From positions 1 through 11,508 of the forward strand of contig CANCGR010000039.1 of NCBI GenBank assembly GCA_947377625.1: a stretch of 11,508 nucleotides of DNA, in the 5' to 3' direction. This stretch comes from Gammaproteobacteria bacterium (lineage in GTDB: Bacteria; Pseudomonadota; Gammaproteobacteria; Pseudomonadales; Pseudohongiellaceae). The position numbers and the translations under genes are program-made. The notes below the pieces were generated by a model. That model saw nothing but the letters and a program-made list of their open reading frames with translations. It was not told where the DNA came from and did no database searches. The number at the start of each line of letters is the position of its first letter. The stretch's first letter is position 1. Below, piece after piece: positions 1 to 8,530 of the stretch.

Positions 1-1739
<1,739 letters not shown>

Positions 1740-1851
1740 GTATTCCATTTCCATTGATGCTAATTTGATATCAGTCAGTCGTTGATGGCAATGCCAAGAT
1801 CACCATCTGCTGAAAAAACTACTCTTTTGTGACGAGCAGCAGTTTGTGTCA

Positions 1852-1868
1852 CTCATGAAAACCATGAG
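1852..1868 (-). promoter_or_regulatory. Perfect 6-bp inverted repeat in the alaS leader
   Basis: CTCATG (1852-1857) and CATGAG (1863-1868) are perfect inverse complements separated by five bases. The repeat lies just downstream of the predicted alaS -10 box. It could be an RNA hairpin in the leader or a palindromic protein site. E. coli AlaRS is known to repress its own gene by binding a palindrome at its promoter. Linking that to this repeat is inference from position only, with no sequence comparison behind it. Confidence 0.35.
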
Positions 1869-1891
1869 GGCCCAAGTTTCAAAGGGGCGGC

Positions 1892-1897
1892 ATTATA
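1892..1897 (-). promoter_or_regulatory. Candidate -10 box of the alaS promoter
   Basis: On the minus strand this reads TATAAT, a perfect sigma-70 -10 hexamer. It is followed by a GC-rich stretch (GCCGCCCC) where the discriminator and transcription start would fall. GC-rich discriminators are typical of growth-rate and stringently controlled translation genes, which would suit alaS. No good -35 box is visible at 16 to 18 bases upstream. The implied start near 1885 gives a leader of roughly 145 bases. Confidence 0.45.
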
Positions 1898-1966
1898 GCC
1901 ATACGTCATTGATTGCACACTCTTTTTCCCTGAGCATTCACAGTCCCTTGTCCAGTTGTCAAAAAT

Positions 1967-1997
1967 CTGACCAAACAACTGATACCCCAATTAGAAT
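1967..1997 (+). promoter_or_regulatory. Weak sigma-70-like promoter candidate for aacS
   Basis: CTGACC (1967-1972, four of six matches to TTGACA) and TAGAAT (1992-1997, five of six matches to TATAAT) are separated by 19 bases, longer than the optimal 17. The -10 box is good but the -35 box and spacing are not. If used, transcription would start near 2004 and leave a leader of about 200 bases containing the palindrome at 2135-2159. Confidence 0.25.
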
Positions 1998-2134
1998 CGG
2001 GTGGTGGCAATGCACCAAAAAAAGGTCAGCCAGCAGAAGTTAACCAACGCTGCGATGACCGTAAGCACTGCCCGGTGTATGATGCGCGCCTCGCAAGGGG
2101 CTCAATACAAACAAGGCCATCATAACAAGGTTGC

Positions 2135-2159
2135 GTTAAGGTTCAGGATGAACCATAAC
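2135..2159. promoter_or_regulatory. Imperfect 25-bp palindrome upstream of aacS
   Basis: The left arm GTTAAGGTTCA (2135-2145) and the right arm TGAACCATAAC (2149-2159) are inverse complements apart from one A/A mismatch (2139 and 2155), around a GGA centre. That is ten of eleven pairs. It ends 45 bases before the chosen aacS ATG and covers an alternative ATG at 2148. It could be an operator for a dimeric regulator of acetoacetate use, or an mRNA hairpin. No T-run follows, so it does not look like a terminator. Confidence 0.45.
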
Positions 2160-2204
2160 CAGCCGTCAACAACAAAATATGGCAACCGTCAGGACTTGCA
2201 TCAC

Positions 2205-4196
2205 ATGGTAACTGTTGGACAAATTCTTTGGCAGCCTAGTCAGCACTGGGTTGAATCCTCAAATCTGCACCTTTTCCGTCAATGGTTGCTTGCCAACCGC
2301 CAACTGGAATTCTCCACCTACCAGGAACTGCGGCGCTGGTCGATCGAACACCTGGATGATTTCTGGCAGTGCCTCTGGGATTACTTCCAGATAGAAGCCA
2401 GCACGCCACCAACGGCCGTGTTCGGCAAACGCACGATGCCTGGTACGCAGTGGTTCCCCGGCAGCAGTCTCAACTGGGGCCAGCACATCATGCGCAACGA
2501 GAAGCCTGGCAAAACTGCGCTGCTGCATCTGAGCGAAACCAGCCCGTTGCAAGAACTGGATTGGCAAGAGTTGGGTAACAACGTCCGCAAACTTGCTACC
2601 CAACTGCGGGCCATGGGCGTTAAACCCGGCGATCGTGTGGCTGCCTACCTGCCTAATATTCCTGAAGCTGTCACTGCCTTGATTGCCACCAGTTGCATCG
2701 GTGCAATCTGGTCTTCGTGCTCGCCCGACTTCGGCACTCCCAGTGTGCTCGATCGTCTTTCGCAGATTTCACCCAAAGTGCTGCTGTGCTGTGATGGCTA
2801 CCAATACAAAGGCAAGCCGTTCAACCGCAAACAGGAAGTGCAGGCCATCATCAACTCGCTGCCAACAATTGAGAAAGTGGTTTATCTGCCCTATCTGAAT
2901 CCGAGCGATAGCGAACTGCCAGTCCCACATGCAGTGTTGTGGCAGGATTTGATGAGTGGTCCGACTATTAGCAAAGCTGATTTCCAATTTGAACAAGTGC
3001 CGTTCGATCACCCGTTGTGGATCCTGTTTTCATCCGGCACCACCGGCCTGCCGAAAGCCATTGTGCATGGTCACGGCGGCATTTTGCTGGAACAGTACAA
3101 ACTGAGCGTGCTGCACTACGATCTGAAACCCGACGATCGCATGTTCTTTTTTACTACCACCGGCTGGATGATGTGGAACTTCGTGGTTTGCTCGATGCTG
3201 GCGGAAGCTCGCCCGATTTTGTACGACGGCAATCCTACCTGGCCGGAAGCCGATCACTTATGGCAGATGACGGATGCCGCCGGTGCCCGCCTGTTTGGTG
3301 CCAGCCCTACCTTGCAACAAATGCAGGAAAACGCAGGCATCGTGCCGAAAGACAAATACAAGTTTGAAAAACTCGGCGCCGTCATGCTGGCCGGCTCGCC
3401 GGTTTCGGCTGAATGCACCAACTGGTTCTATGAAAACGTCAAAGCCGACATGCTGGTTGGCCCCGGCAGCGGCGGCACCGACATCTGCTCAGGTTTCTGC
3501 GGACCCATGCCTGGCATGCCGGTAAAAGCCGGCATCATCCAGATGCCGCATCTGGGCGTTGATCTGCGCGCCTTTGATGAAAGCGGCAACACCCTGGTCA
3601 ATGAAGTCGGTGAATTTGTCGTATGTCAGCCCATGCCGTCGATGCCGCTGTATTTCTGGAATGATCCCGACAATGCCCGCTACACCGAGACCTATTTCTC
3701 TGACTATCCGGGCATCTGGCGCCAAGGCGACTACTTCATGATCAATGAAGAAGACGGCTGTTTCGTGTTGGGCCGTTCGGATGCTACCTTGAACCGCTTC
3801 GGCATTCGCATTGGCACAGCTGAAATCTATCGCAGCGTGGCCGGCATCGCAGAAGTGGCTGATTCCATCATCGTCAATCTGGAGTTGTCAGGTGGACGTT
3901 TCTTCATGCCGCTGTTTGTAAAACTGCAAGCAGGAGTAACTCTTACTGATGACATCAAGAAAAAAATAAACAACAAGCTGCGTGCCGACTACAGCCCGCG
4001 CCATGTGCCAGACCAGATCTATCAGATCGAAGATGTGCCTTACACGCTGACCGGCAAGAAAATGGAAGTGCCACTTCGCAAGATTTTGCTGGGTTTCCCG
4101 ATCGAGAAATCAGCCAACAAGGATGCGATGAGCAATCCGCACTCGCTGGATTATTTCGTCGACTTCAAGAATGCGCAGGCGGAGTATCAGCTCTAG
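2205..4196 (+). CDS. aacS: Acetoacetyl-CoA synthetase (acetoacetate--CoA ligase)
   Basis: Activates acetoacetate with ATP and CoA to acetoacetyl-CoA through an acyl-adenylate, in the cytoplasm. This feeds ketone bodies or poly-hydroxybutyrate breakdown products into central metabolism. The 663-residue product matches the family's usual length of about 650. Domains: an acetyl-CoA-synthetase-type N-terminal region (about 30-95), then the adenylate-forming core with the ATP-binding loop LFSSGTTGLPKAIVHGHGG (274-292), GPGSGGTDICSGF (419-431), WRQGDY (505-510) and the hinge region GRSDATLNRFGIRIGTAEIY (523-542). The C-terminal lid has LTGKKMEVPLRK (615-626), with K618 as the expected catalytic lysine. 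The GSGGTDI variant and the EVP after the lysine are characteristic of acetoacetate rather than acetate enzymes. Start: ATG 2205 gives MVTVGQILWQPS, as in relatives, with AGGA at 2191-2194. ATG 2148 has AAGG six bases upstream and would add 19 residues. The stop overlaps the convergent esterase stop. Confidence 0.93.
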   Translation: MVTVGQILWQPSQHWVESSNLHLFRQWLLANRQLEFSTYQELRRWSIEHLDDFWQCLWDYFQIEASTPPTAVFGKRTMPGTQWFPGSSLNWGQHIMRNEKPGKTALLHLSETSPLQELDWQELGNNVRKLATQLRAMGVKPGDRVAAYLPNIPEAVTALIATSCIGAIWSSCSPDFGTPSVLDRLSQISPKVLLCCDGYQYKGKPFNRKQEVQAIINSLPTIEKVVYLPYLNPSDSELPVPHAVLWQDLMSGPTISKADFQFEQVPFDHPLWILFSSGTTGLPKAIVHGHGGILLEQYKLSVLHYDLKPDDRMFFFTTTGWMMWNFVVCSMLAEARPILYDGNPTWPEADHLWQMTDAAGARLFGASPTLQQMQENAGIVPKDKYKFEKLGAVMLAGSPVSAECTNWFYENVKADMLVGPGSGGTDICSGFCGPMPGMPVKAGIIQMPHLGVDLRAFDESGNTLVNEVGEFVVCQPMPSMPLYFWNDPDNARYTETYFSDYPGIWRQGDYFMINEEDGCFVLGRSDATLNRFGIRIGTAEIYRSVAGIAEVADSIIVNLELSGGRFFMPLFVKLQAGVTLTDDIKKKINNKLRADYSPRHVPDQIYQIEDVPYTLTGKKMEVPLRKILLGFPIEKSANKDAMSNPHSLDYFVDFKNAQAEYQL

Positions 4197-5200
4197 CTGA
4201 GCGCCTTGACCAACAGCGGCAGACTTTTGTCCAAACGATAGTCGATGCTGCTGTGGTCATCCTTGAACTCTTCATAGACATGCCGGATACCACGTTGTTC
4301 CAGCTGGCGATGCAAACGCCGCGCACCATAGAGCAAGTTGTATTGATCGAAAGTGCCGCAGTCGATAAAGAGTGTTTTTAATTGTTTCAGCCCTGCCCCA
4401 TGTTCCTCCGCCATCCGCAACGGATCCCAGCGCAAAAAGTTATGCCAGCGTTCAGGAATGACTTCGCAAGTATGCTGATCAACCGGCAGCCGGATGCCAT
4501 AAGGCACTGAAGTATCCGGATCGAAACTCGCACACATGGCCAACAGCAACAACGTATGCAGATCACCGCTCTTTTGTTTGTACTTGCTGTAAAAGTTGTC
4601 CAGCCAGGCGCGGATGTTCATGTCATACGGCGCCAATGCGCGCAACAAGCCCGGGAATTCCGCCAGAAACATCAATTCAAAACCCATGTCGCCGGAATGG
4701 CAGGCTGCTGCTGACCAGAACCGGGGATAGAGCAACGCATGCACTATCGCGCCATAACCACCGGAGCTTTTGCCAAACACGCCACGCCGGCCTTGGCCAC
4801 CGCAGTTCAGTGTCTGCTCAACAAGCGGCACCACTTCCTGCCGCAGCACATCGGCCCACGGCCCCATTACGCTGCTGTTGATGTATTGATTGCCACCCAG
4901 CTTGGTAAAGCAATCAGGCATCGCCACCACTACCGGCGGAAGTGTGCCGGCAGCGATCAAACGATCCAGACGCTCAGGCAAACTCTCGCCAAAGCTCTTC
5001 CAGTTGCTGTGCACGGGGCCACCAGACAAAAAACCGACCAGATCCACCAATAACGGCAAGTCGCAACCATCGTGGCCATGCGGCACATACACATCGATGC
5101 GCCGGTTTGCATCATCACCCAGAAAATTGTTCTGCAGCAGTTGGCTGTCGAGCCACAAGGTTTGCACACTGCCGTGCGGTGCAGTTGATCCAGATCGCAT
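4193..5200 (-). CDS. Putative esterase, esterase D / antigen 85-type alpha/beta hydrolase
   Basis: Predicted serine hydrolase of the putative esterase family (the group of esterase D, Fes and antigen 85), 335 residues, with no signal peptide visible, so probably cytoplasmic. The beta-sheet core begins around 34-55 (RRIDVYVP then LPLLVDLVGF). The nucleophile elbow is GVFGKSSGGYGA, with S145 as likely nucleophile. The likely acid is D280 or D285 in FIDCGTFDQYN, and the likely histidine is H316 in KDDHSSIDYR. The tyrosine- and asparagine-rich loop GGNQYINSS (102-110) precedes the elbow, as in this family. The substrate cannot be told from sequence. The gene converges on aacS and is divergent from the dioxygenase, 67 bases away. 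Start: ATG 5200 has only a weak GAG about 8 bases upstream, but no better start keeps the core intact. Confidence 0.85.
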   Translation of the reverse strand: MRSGSTAPHGSVQTLWLDSQLLQNNFLGDDANRRIDVYVPHGHDGCDLPLLVDLVGFLSGGPVHSNWKSFGESLPERLDRLIAAGTLPPVVVAMPDCFTKLGGNQYINSSVMGPWADVLRQEVVPLVEQTLNCGGQGRRGVFGKSSGGYGAIVHALLYPRFWSAAACHSGDMGFELMFLAEFPGLLRALAPYDMNIRAWLDNFYSKYKQKSGDLHTLLLLAMCASFDPDTSVPYGIRLPVDQHTCEVIPERWHNFLRWDPLRMAEEHGAGLKQLKTLFIDCGTFDQYNLLYGARRLHRQLEQRGIRHVYEEFKDDHSSIDYRLDKSLPLLVKALS

Positions 5201-5267
5201 AAGGCTACTCGAATAGTTGAAACGCTCTGGAGTATTATCCGGGCATAACTACAAGAGTGATACGTTC

Positions 5268-6173
5268 ATGCAGCTCTACCCGCTCTCCCACTATGACGAC
5301 CAGGCCAACGGCTACACACTGATCAAGACCATTCCGCTCAGCAGCGCGATGGGGGCAGAAATCCAGGGCGTAAACCTTCCGACCATGAGCGATGAGCAGT
5401 TGGCACAGGTGAAGTCGGCGCTGTATCGCTACAAGATGGTTTATTTTCGTGACCAGAATCTGACGATTGCGGATCAGGAAAAACTGACATTGCGCTTTGG
5501 CTCCTTTGGCACTGATGCCTATACCAAGGGCATGCCAGGCCATCCCAACGTGCAGCACTTGCTGAAAGAAGCCAGCACCAAGGTAGACAGGGTATTTGGC
5601 GAAGGCTGGCACACCGATTCACCGTTTCTGGCGCAGCCACCGGCGGTGAGCCTGCTCTACGGACGCTGCATTCCCCCCTATGGCGGCGACACCTGGTGGG
5701 CCAACTCCGAAGTGGCTTACGACTTTCTTAGCGAAGGCATGAAAAAACTGCTGCAAGGTTTGCGCGTGCACATGACTGCGCGCGAAGCGATCCGGCTGAC
5801 CGTGCGCAAGGACGCCGCTGGCAAGGAAATTGTTGGCGACATGAAACTGGTTATGGAAGAGCAGGAAGAGATGATCAAGGGCAACTTCCATCCACTGGTA
5901 CGCACACATCCGGAAACCGGCAAAAAAGCCCTGTATGTCGACACCATCTATGCCCAGGGCATACAAGGCCTGTACGACGACGAAGCGAGGCCACTGCTCG
6001 ACTACCTGGCCAAACACATTGCCCGCGAAGACTTTACCTGCCGCCTGCGCTGGTCGCCTGGCACCTTGGTGATGTGGGACAACCGCATCTGCTTGCACAA
6101 GGCTTTCAACGATTACGATGGCCACAAACGCGAGATGATCCGCACCATCGTCAATGGCGAAGTGCCGTTCTAG
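5268..6173 (+). CDS. TauD/TfdA-family Fe(II)/2-oxoglutarate-dependent dioxygenase
   Basis: Predicted non-heme iron oxygenase that couples 2-oxoglutarate decarboxylation to hydroxylation of an unknown substrate, giving succinate and CO2. The product is 301 residues, against 283 for E. coli TauD. Iron ligands are visible: HTD (H115 and D117, in GEGWHTDSPF) and the distal H277 in DNRICLHKAFNDY. R292, fifteen residues after the distal histidine, matches the 2-oxoglutarate-binding arginine of TauD. GGDTWWANSEVAYDFL (139-154) is the usual strand after the first motif. No sulfonate or taurine transporter is next to it, so taurine is not implied. Substrates of this family include sulfonates, phenoxyacetates, carnitine precursors and others. 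ATG 5268 is preferred, with GAG ten bases upstream. An in-frame TTG at 5217 would add 17 residues that do not look like the family. Confidence 0.9.
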   Translation: MQLYPLSHYDDQANGYTLIKTIPLSSAMGAEIQGVNLPTMSDEQLAQVKSALYRYKMVYFRDQNLTIADQEKLTLRFGSFGTDAYTKGMPGHPNVQHLLKEASTKVDRVFGEGWHTDSPFLAQPPAVSLLYGRCIPPYGGDTWWANSEVAYDFLSEGMKKLLQGLRVHMTAREAIRLTVRKDAAGKEIVGDMKLVMEEQEEMIKGNFHPLVRTHPETGKKALYVDTIYAQGIQGLYDDEARPLLDYLAKHIAREDFTCRLRWSPGTLVMWDNRICLHKAFNDYDGHKREMIRTIVNGEVPF

Positions 6174-6183
6174 CAAGCATTGA

Positions 6184-6210
6184 GGAACCTGCAAGGTTTT
6201 GAAATTTTTT
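6184..6210 (+). terminator. Weak terminator candidate after the dioxygenase gene
   Basis: AACCT (6186-6190) and AGGTT (6194-6198) form a perfect 5-bp stem with a GCA loop, extendable by two G-U pairs. A run of six T follows at 6205-6210, after TTGAAA. The stem is short and the T-run is displaced from it, so termination may be partial. It lies 10 bases after the stop and before the next promoter candidate. Confidence 0.35.
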
Positions 6211-6233
6211 CCGGTTTGGCGGTGTCTGTGTCG

Positions 6234-6261
6234 TTGTGCTCGCGGCTTGCTCTGCTAGAAT
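6234..6261 (+). promoter_or_regulatory. Candidate sigma-70 promoter for the MATE / cytochrome pair
   Basis: TTGTGC (6234-6239, three of six matches) and TAGAAT (6256-6261, five of six matches) are separated by 16 bases. The transcript would start near 6268, leaving a short leader that carries the strong ribosome binding site of the exporter gene. Confidence 0.45.
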
Positions 6262-6284
6262 CCGGGCGCATCCCGCCACCTTGC

Positions 6285-6290
6285 AGGGGA
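6285..6290 (+). promoter_or_regulatory. Ribosome binding site deciding the TTG start of the MATE gene
   Basis: AGGGGA lies ten bases before TTG 6301. It is the strongest Shine-Dalgarno-like sequence nearby. The first in-frame ATG would remove transmembrane residues, so TTG is preferred. Confidence 0.6.
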
Positions 6291-6300
6291 AGACCACGCT

Positions 6301-7680
6301 TTGACCACCGCAGCCAGGCCCGTAGTCAAAAAGCCCGATCTCATCAATGATCCAGTAGGCACTGCGCTCTACCGCACGGCCGTCCCCACCACCATTGGTG
6401 CGATTGCCGTCATCGCCTACTACCTCGCCAATACCTTCTTCGTCAGTTTGCTGGGCACCGATCAACTCGCCGCGATTGGCTTCACCTTCCCTGCCACCAT
6501 TTTGTTCACCTATTTCGGGGTTGGCCTCGGCATCGGTACGTCGGCACTGGTGGGCAGAGCCATCGGCAGCAAGAATCCGGAACAAGCCAGCGAAATCACC
6601 TTTGCCAGTATGGCAATGGGGTTGCTGCTGGGGCTGTTATTTACGATCCCGGCGCTGCTCTCTATCGACTTTGTGTTCCCGCTACTGGGGGCAAAACCGG
6701 AGCACATGCAACTGATTCGCTCCTACATGATCATCTGGTACATCGGCATGCCGCTGCAGTTGATGCAGTTTGCCGGCACTGCAGTAATTCGCGCCACTGG
6801 CAACGCCAAACTGCACGGCAAACTGATGGCGGTGAGCGCAGTTATCAACGCGATTCTCGATCCACTGCTGATCTTCGGTATTGGCCCTTTGCACGGCATG
6901 GGCATCGGCGGTGCCGCATTGGCCACTGTGCTGGCGTGGCTGTTTACCATTGTGGTGATCTGCTACCAGTTGTGCGTGAAGGAAAAACTGCTGTCCTTCA
7001 AACTGCCAGCATTCAAGAATTTATGGGAATCATGGCGCCGACTGTTGGTCATTACCGGCCCCGCCGCACTGGCCAACATGATCACGCCGATGGCCACCGG
7101 CGTATTGACTGCCACACTGGCCGCCTACGGCACCGCAGCCGTGGCCGCTTACGGTGTGGTCAGCCGCCTTGAGAGTTTCATCATGATCGTGGTGCTCGGC
7201 ATGTCGATGAGCGTGCCGCCATTTATCAGCCAGAATTTCGGCGCGCACCACTATGATCGCGTGCGACAAGGTTTGCGCATGGCATTGAAATTTGTGCTGA
7301 TCTGGCAGTTTGCGCTCTATCTGATAGTGGCGTTGTTGGCCCCTCTGATTGCCGCCATCTTTACGCAGGACCAAAACGTCAAAGACACCATTGTCATGGT
7401 GCTGCGCATCATGCCGGCGTCCTATGCGTTTCAAGGCATGGTGATCTTGAGTGCATCATCGTTCAATGCGCTGCATGCGCCGCGCAATGGGCTTATCACC
7501 AGCCTGCTGCGTTTCTTTGTGTTTTATGTGCCGCTGGCGCTGATAGGCAACCACATTGACGGCATGCGAGGCTTGTTTATCGGCGCCGCCTTGGGAAATT
7601 TCTTCGCCGGTGTGGTGATTACCAAATGGATCAGCGTCTATACCAAAGGTCTGCTGACCAAACAGCCGCAACCGGCCTAG
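6301..7680 (+). CDS. MATE-family multidrug / toxic compound exporter
   Basis: Predicted inner-membrane antiporter of the multidrug and toxic compound extrusion family, driven by H+ or Na+, 459 residues, the usual length. About 12 hydrophobic segments are visible in two six-helix halves. The first runs from about 27 to 52. Later ones include the QLAAIGFTFPATILFTYFG stretch after the first loop and MITPMATGVLTATLAAYG at the start of the second half. The family-typical NAILDPLLIFG lies in the fifth helix region, and the MSMSVPPFISQNFGA stretch in the second half is also typical. The DinF, NorM or other subgroup cannot be settled by eye, and the substrate is unknown. The start is TTG 6301, supported by AGGGGA ten bases upstream. 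A cytochrome c gene follows 27 bases downstream, probably in one transcript. Confidence 0.92.
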   Translation: MTTAARPVVKKPDLINDPVGTALYRTAVPTTIGAIAVIAYYLANTFFVSLLGTDQLAAIGFTFPATILFTYFGVGLGIGTSALVGRAIGSKNPEQASEITFASMAMGLLLGLLFTIPALLSIDFVFPLLGAKPEHMQLIRSYMIIWYIGMPLQLMQFAGTAVIRATGNAKLHGKLMAVSAVINAILDPLLIFGIGPLHGMGIGGAALATVLAWLFTIVVICYQLCVKEKLLSFKLPAFKNLWESWRRLLVITGPAALANMITPMATGVLTATLAAYGTAAVAAYGVVSRLESFIMIVVLGMSMSVPPFISQNFGAHHYDRVRQGLRMALKFVLIWQFALYLIVALLAPLIAAIFTQDQNVKDTIVMVLRIMPASYAFQGMVILSASSFNALHAPRNGLITSLLRFFVFYVPLALIGNHIDGMRGLFIGAALGNFFAGVVITKWISVYTKGLLTKQPQPA

Positions 7681-7695
7681 ACCATAACAAGAACC

Positions 7696-7701
7696 AAAGG
7701 A
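7696..7701 (+). promoter_or_regulatory. Ribosome binding site deciding the GTG start of the cytochrome gene
   Basis: AAAGGA lies six bases before GTG 7708, an ideal spacing. The next in-frame ATG, at 7726, has no such site at proper distance, so the GTG start is preferred. This also gives a standard-length signal peptide. Confidence 0.7.
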
Positions 7702-7707
7702 CTTTCC

Positions 7708-8115
7708 GTGTTCAATTCATTGACGATGCGTCGCAGCGCTGCTGCCTTGTTGCTTGCCTTGCTGACACCGCTGGCGTGCGGCCAGGACATTGCTTTCACC
7801 CAAACACAAGCGGATGCCGGTAAAGCGCTCTACAAGGAAACCTGCCAGATCTGTCATGGTTCCACGATGGTCAATGGCCAGTTTGGCACACCCTTGCGCG
7901 GCAGCTTTTTCCAGGACAAGTGGAAAGGGAAAAGCGTGGGGGAATTGCTCACCTTTGTTTATGAAAAGATGCCACCTGACAAGCTTATGTCGTTGACCGT
8001 AGCTGAATATACCGGGGCGGTAGCTTATATCTTGTCGCGTAATGACATTGCCGTATCTGACACTGCAATGGGCACCAACAAGGAAGCACTTAATAAAACA
8101 ATGCTGCCTTGGTAA
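7708..8115 (+). CDS. Small secreted mono-heme c-type cytochrome
   Basis: Predicted periplasmic electron carrier of 135 residues. An N-terminal signal peptide is visible: RR at 8-9, then a hydrophobic AAALLLALLTPLA. Cleavage is likely after ACG at 23-25. The PLAC at 21-24 is a poor lipobox, so a lipoprotein is less likely. The mature protein has one heme c site, CQICH (C46, C49, H50), and a likely axial methionine M88 in YEKMPPDKL, with LTVAEYTGAVAYILSRN (96-112) as the final helix of a class I cytochrome c. A tail of about 23 residues ends in a C-terminal Trp. The redox partner is unknown. It probably shares a transcript with the MATE exporter, an unusual partner. It faces the YjbR gene, with 8 bases between the two stops. 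Confidence 0.9.
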   Translation: MFNSLTMRRSAAALLLALLTPLACGQDIAFTQTQADAGKALYKETCQICHGSTMVNGQFGTPLRGSFFQDKWKGKSVGELLTFVYEKMPPDKLMSLTVAEYTGAVAYILSRNDIAVSDTAMGTNKEALNKTMLPW

Positions 8116-8123
8116 CGGCAAGG

Positions 8124-8483
8124 TCAATTCTGATTGAGCCCGAGCTCGTTTTGTTTTTTCTTTGACAGGCCGAGAGAAACAATACGATGCGAATACTGCA
8201 AATAATCTTTCAGCTCAGAGTCAGACAAGCCAGGCTCATCATAATGCTGAATCCACTTCATGCCGCGTGATGCCAGATAAGGGGCTGGGCGCAGCCCCGG
8301 CTGGGTTCGCAATAATTCATAGGAGATTTCCGAGACCTTGAAAGTAAAAGCAGGTTTGTCTCCCCAACCGCCAATCGCAAACACCTTGCCACCCACTTTC
8401 CACACATCGGCACCACCCCATTGCACAACATGGGTGGTAGCCGGTAGCGAAGCACAGAACTGGTTATATTCTTCGTAAGTCAT
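8124..8483 (-). CDS. MmcQ/YjbR family small protein
   Basis: A 119-residue protein of the MmcQ/YjbR family, which has a CyaY-like fold and no settled biochemical role; DNA binding has been suggested for some members. The sequence runs MTYEEYNQFCASLPATTHVVQ, then WGGADVWKVGGKVFAIGGW (22-40, the family's signature strands), then KPAFTFKVS and the late ALASRG-type MKWIQHYDE region. The C-terminus is lysine- and asparagine-rich. Start: ATG 8483 matches family N-termini. A GTG at 8534 overlaps the stop of the upstream dehydrogenase gene by three bases and would add 17 residues, with GAGGA about 15 bases before ATG 8483. It is the last gene of a likely three-gene operon and converges on the cytochrome gene. 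Confidence 0.85.
   Translation of the reverse strand: MTYEEYNQFCASLPATTHVVQWGGADVWKVGGKVFAIGGWGDKPAFTFKVSEISYELLRTQPGLRPAPYLASRGMKWIQHYDEPGLSDSELKDYLQYSHRIVSLGLSKKKQNELGLNQN
8136..8159 (+). terminator. Terminator candidate after the cytochrome gene, inside the convergent YjbR gene
   Basis: GAGC (8136-8139) and GCTC (8144-8147) form a short stem around CCGA. GTTTTG and then six T (8154-8159) follow directly. The same bases on the minus strand encode the last residues of the YjbR-like protein (KKKQNELGL). The 4-bp stem is short, so confidence is modest. Confidence 0.35.
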
Positions 8484-8530
8484 GATGAGTGAATCTTGTC
8501 CTCTGCCACCCACACCGAGAACTTTTAAGC

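Larger units (their letters stand above)
1740..2204. other. Divergent intergenic region between alaS and aacS
   Basis: This stretch of 465 bases lies between two divergent genes. No ORF in it resembles a known protein. It holds a perfect TATAAT box read toward alaS, hairpins in the alaS leader (1852-1868 and weaker ones at 1784-1842), a weak sigma-70-like pair read toward aacS (1967-1997), and an imperfect 25-bp palindrome at 2135-2159. The aacS frame is open back to about 2001, with further ATGs at 2001 and 2148. A longer aacS protein therefore cannot be excluded, but its extra N-terminal residues match nothing I know of in the family. Confidence 0.7.

Noticed and set aside
1846..2043. Short plus-strand open frame of 65 residues in the alaS-aacS gap
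   Set aside because: It has no ribosome binding site or family resemblance and crosses the promoter elements.
5217..5250. TTGAAA and TATTAT as a promoter for the dioxygenase gene
   Set aside because: The boxes are only 10 bases apart, and no other pair at proper spacing was found in this short divergent gap.
5619..6194. Minus-strand open frame of 191 residues, and another at 5235-5612
   Set aside because: They are antisense to the TauD-type gene, whose HTD, distal His and Arg motifs prove the coding strand. No family resemblance was seen.
6151..6585. Minus-strand open frame spanning the gap before the MATE gene
   Set aside because: It covers the predicted promoter and ribosome binding site and runs opposite the MATE N-terminus. 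Its product is low-complexity and unlike any family I know.
7030..7434. Minus-strand open frame rich in His, Asp and Gln
   Set aside because: It is a shadow of the hydrophobic MATE helices on the other strand.
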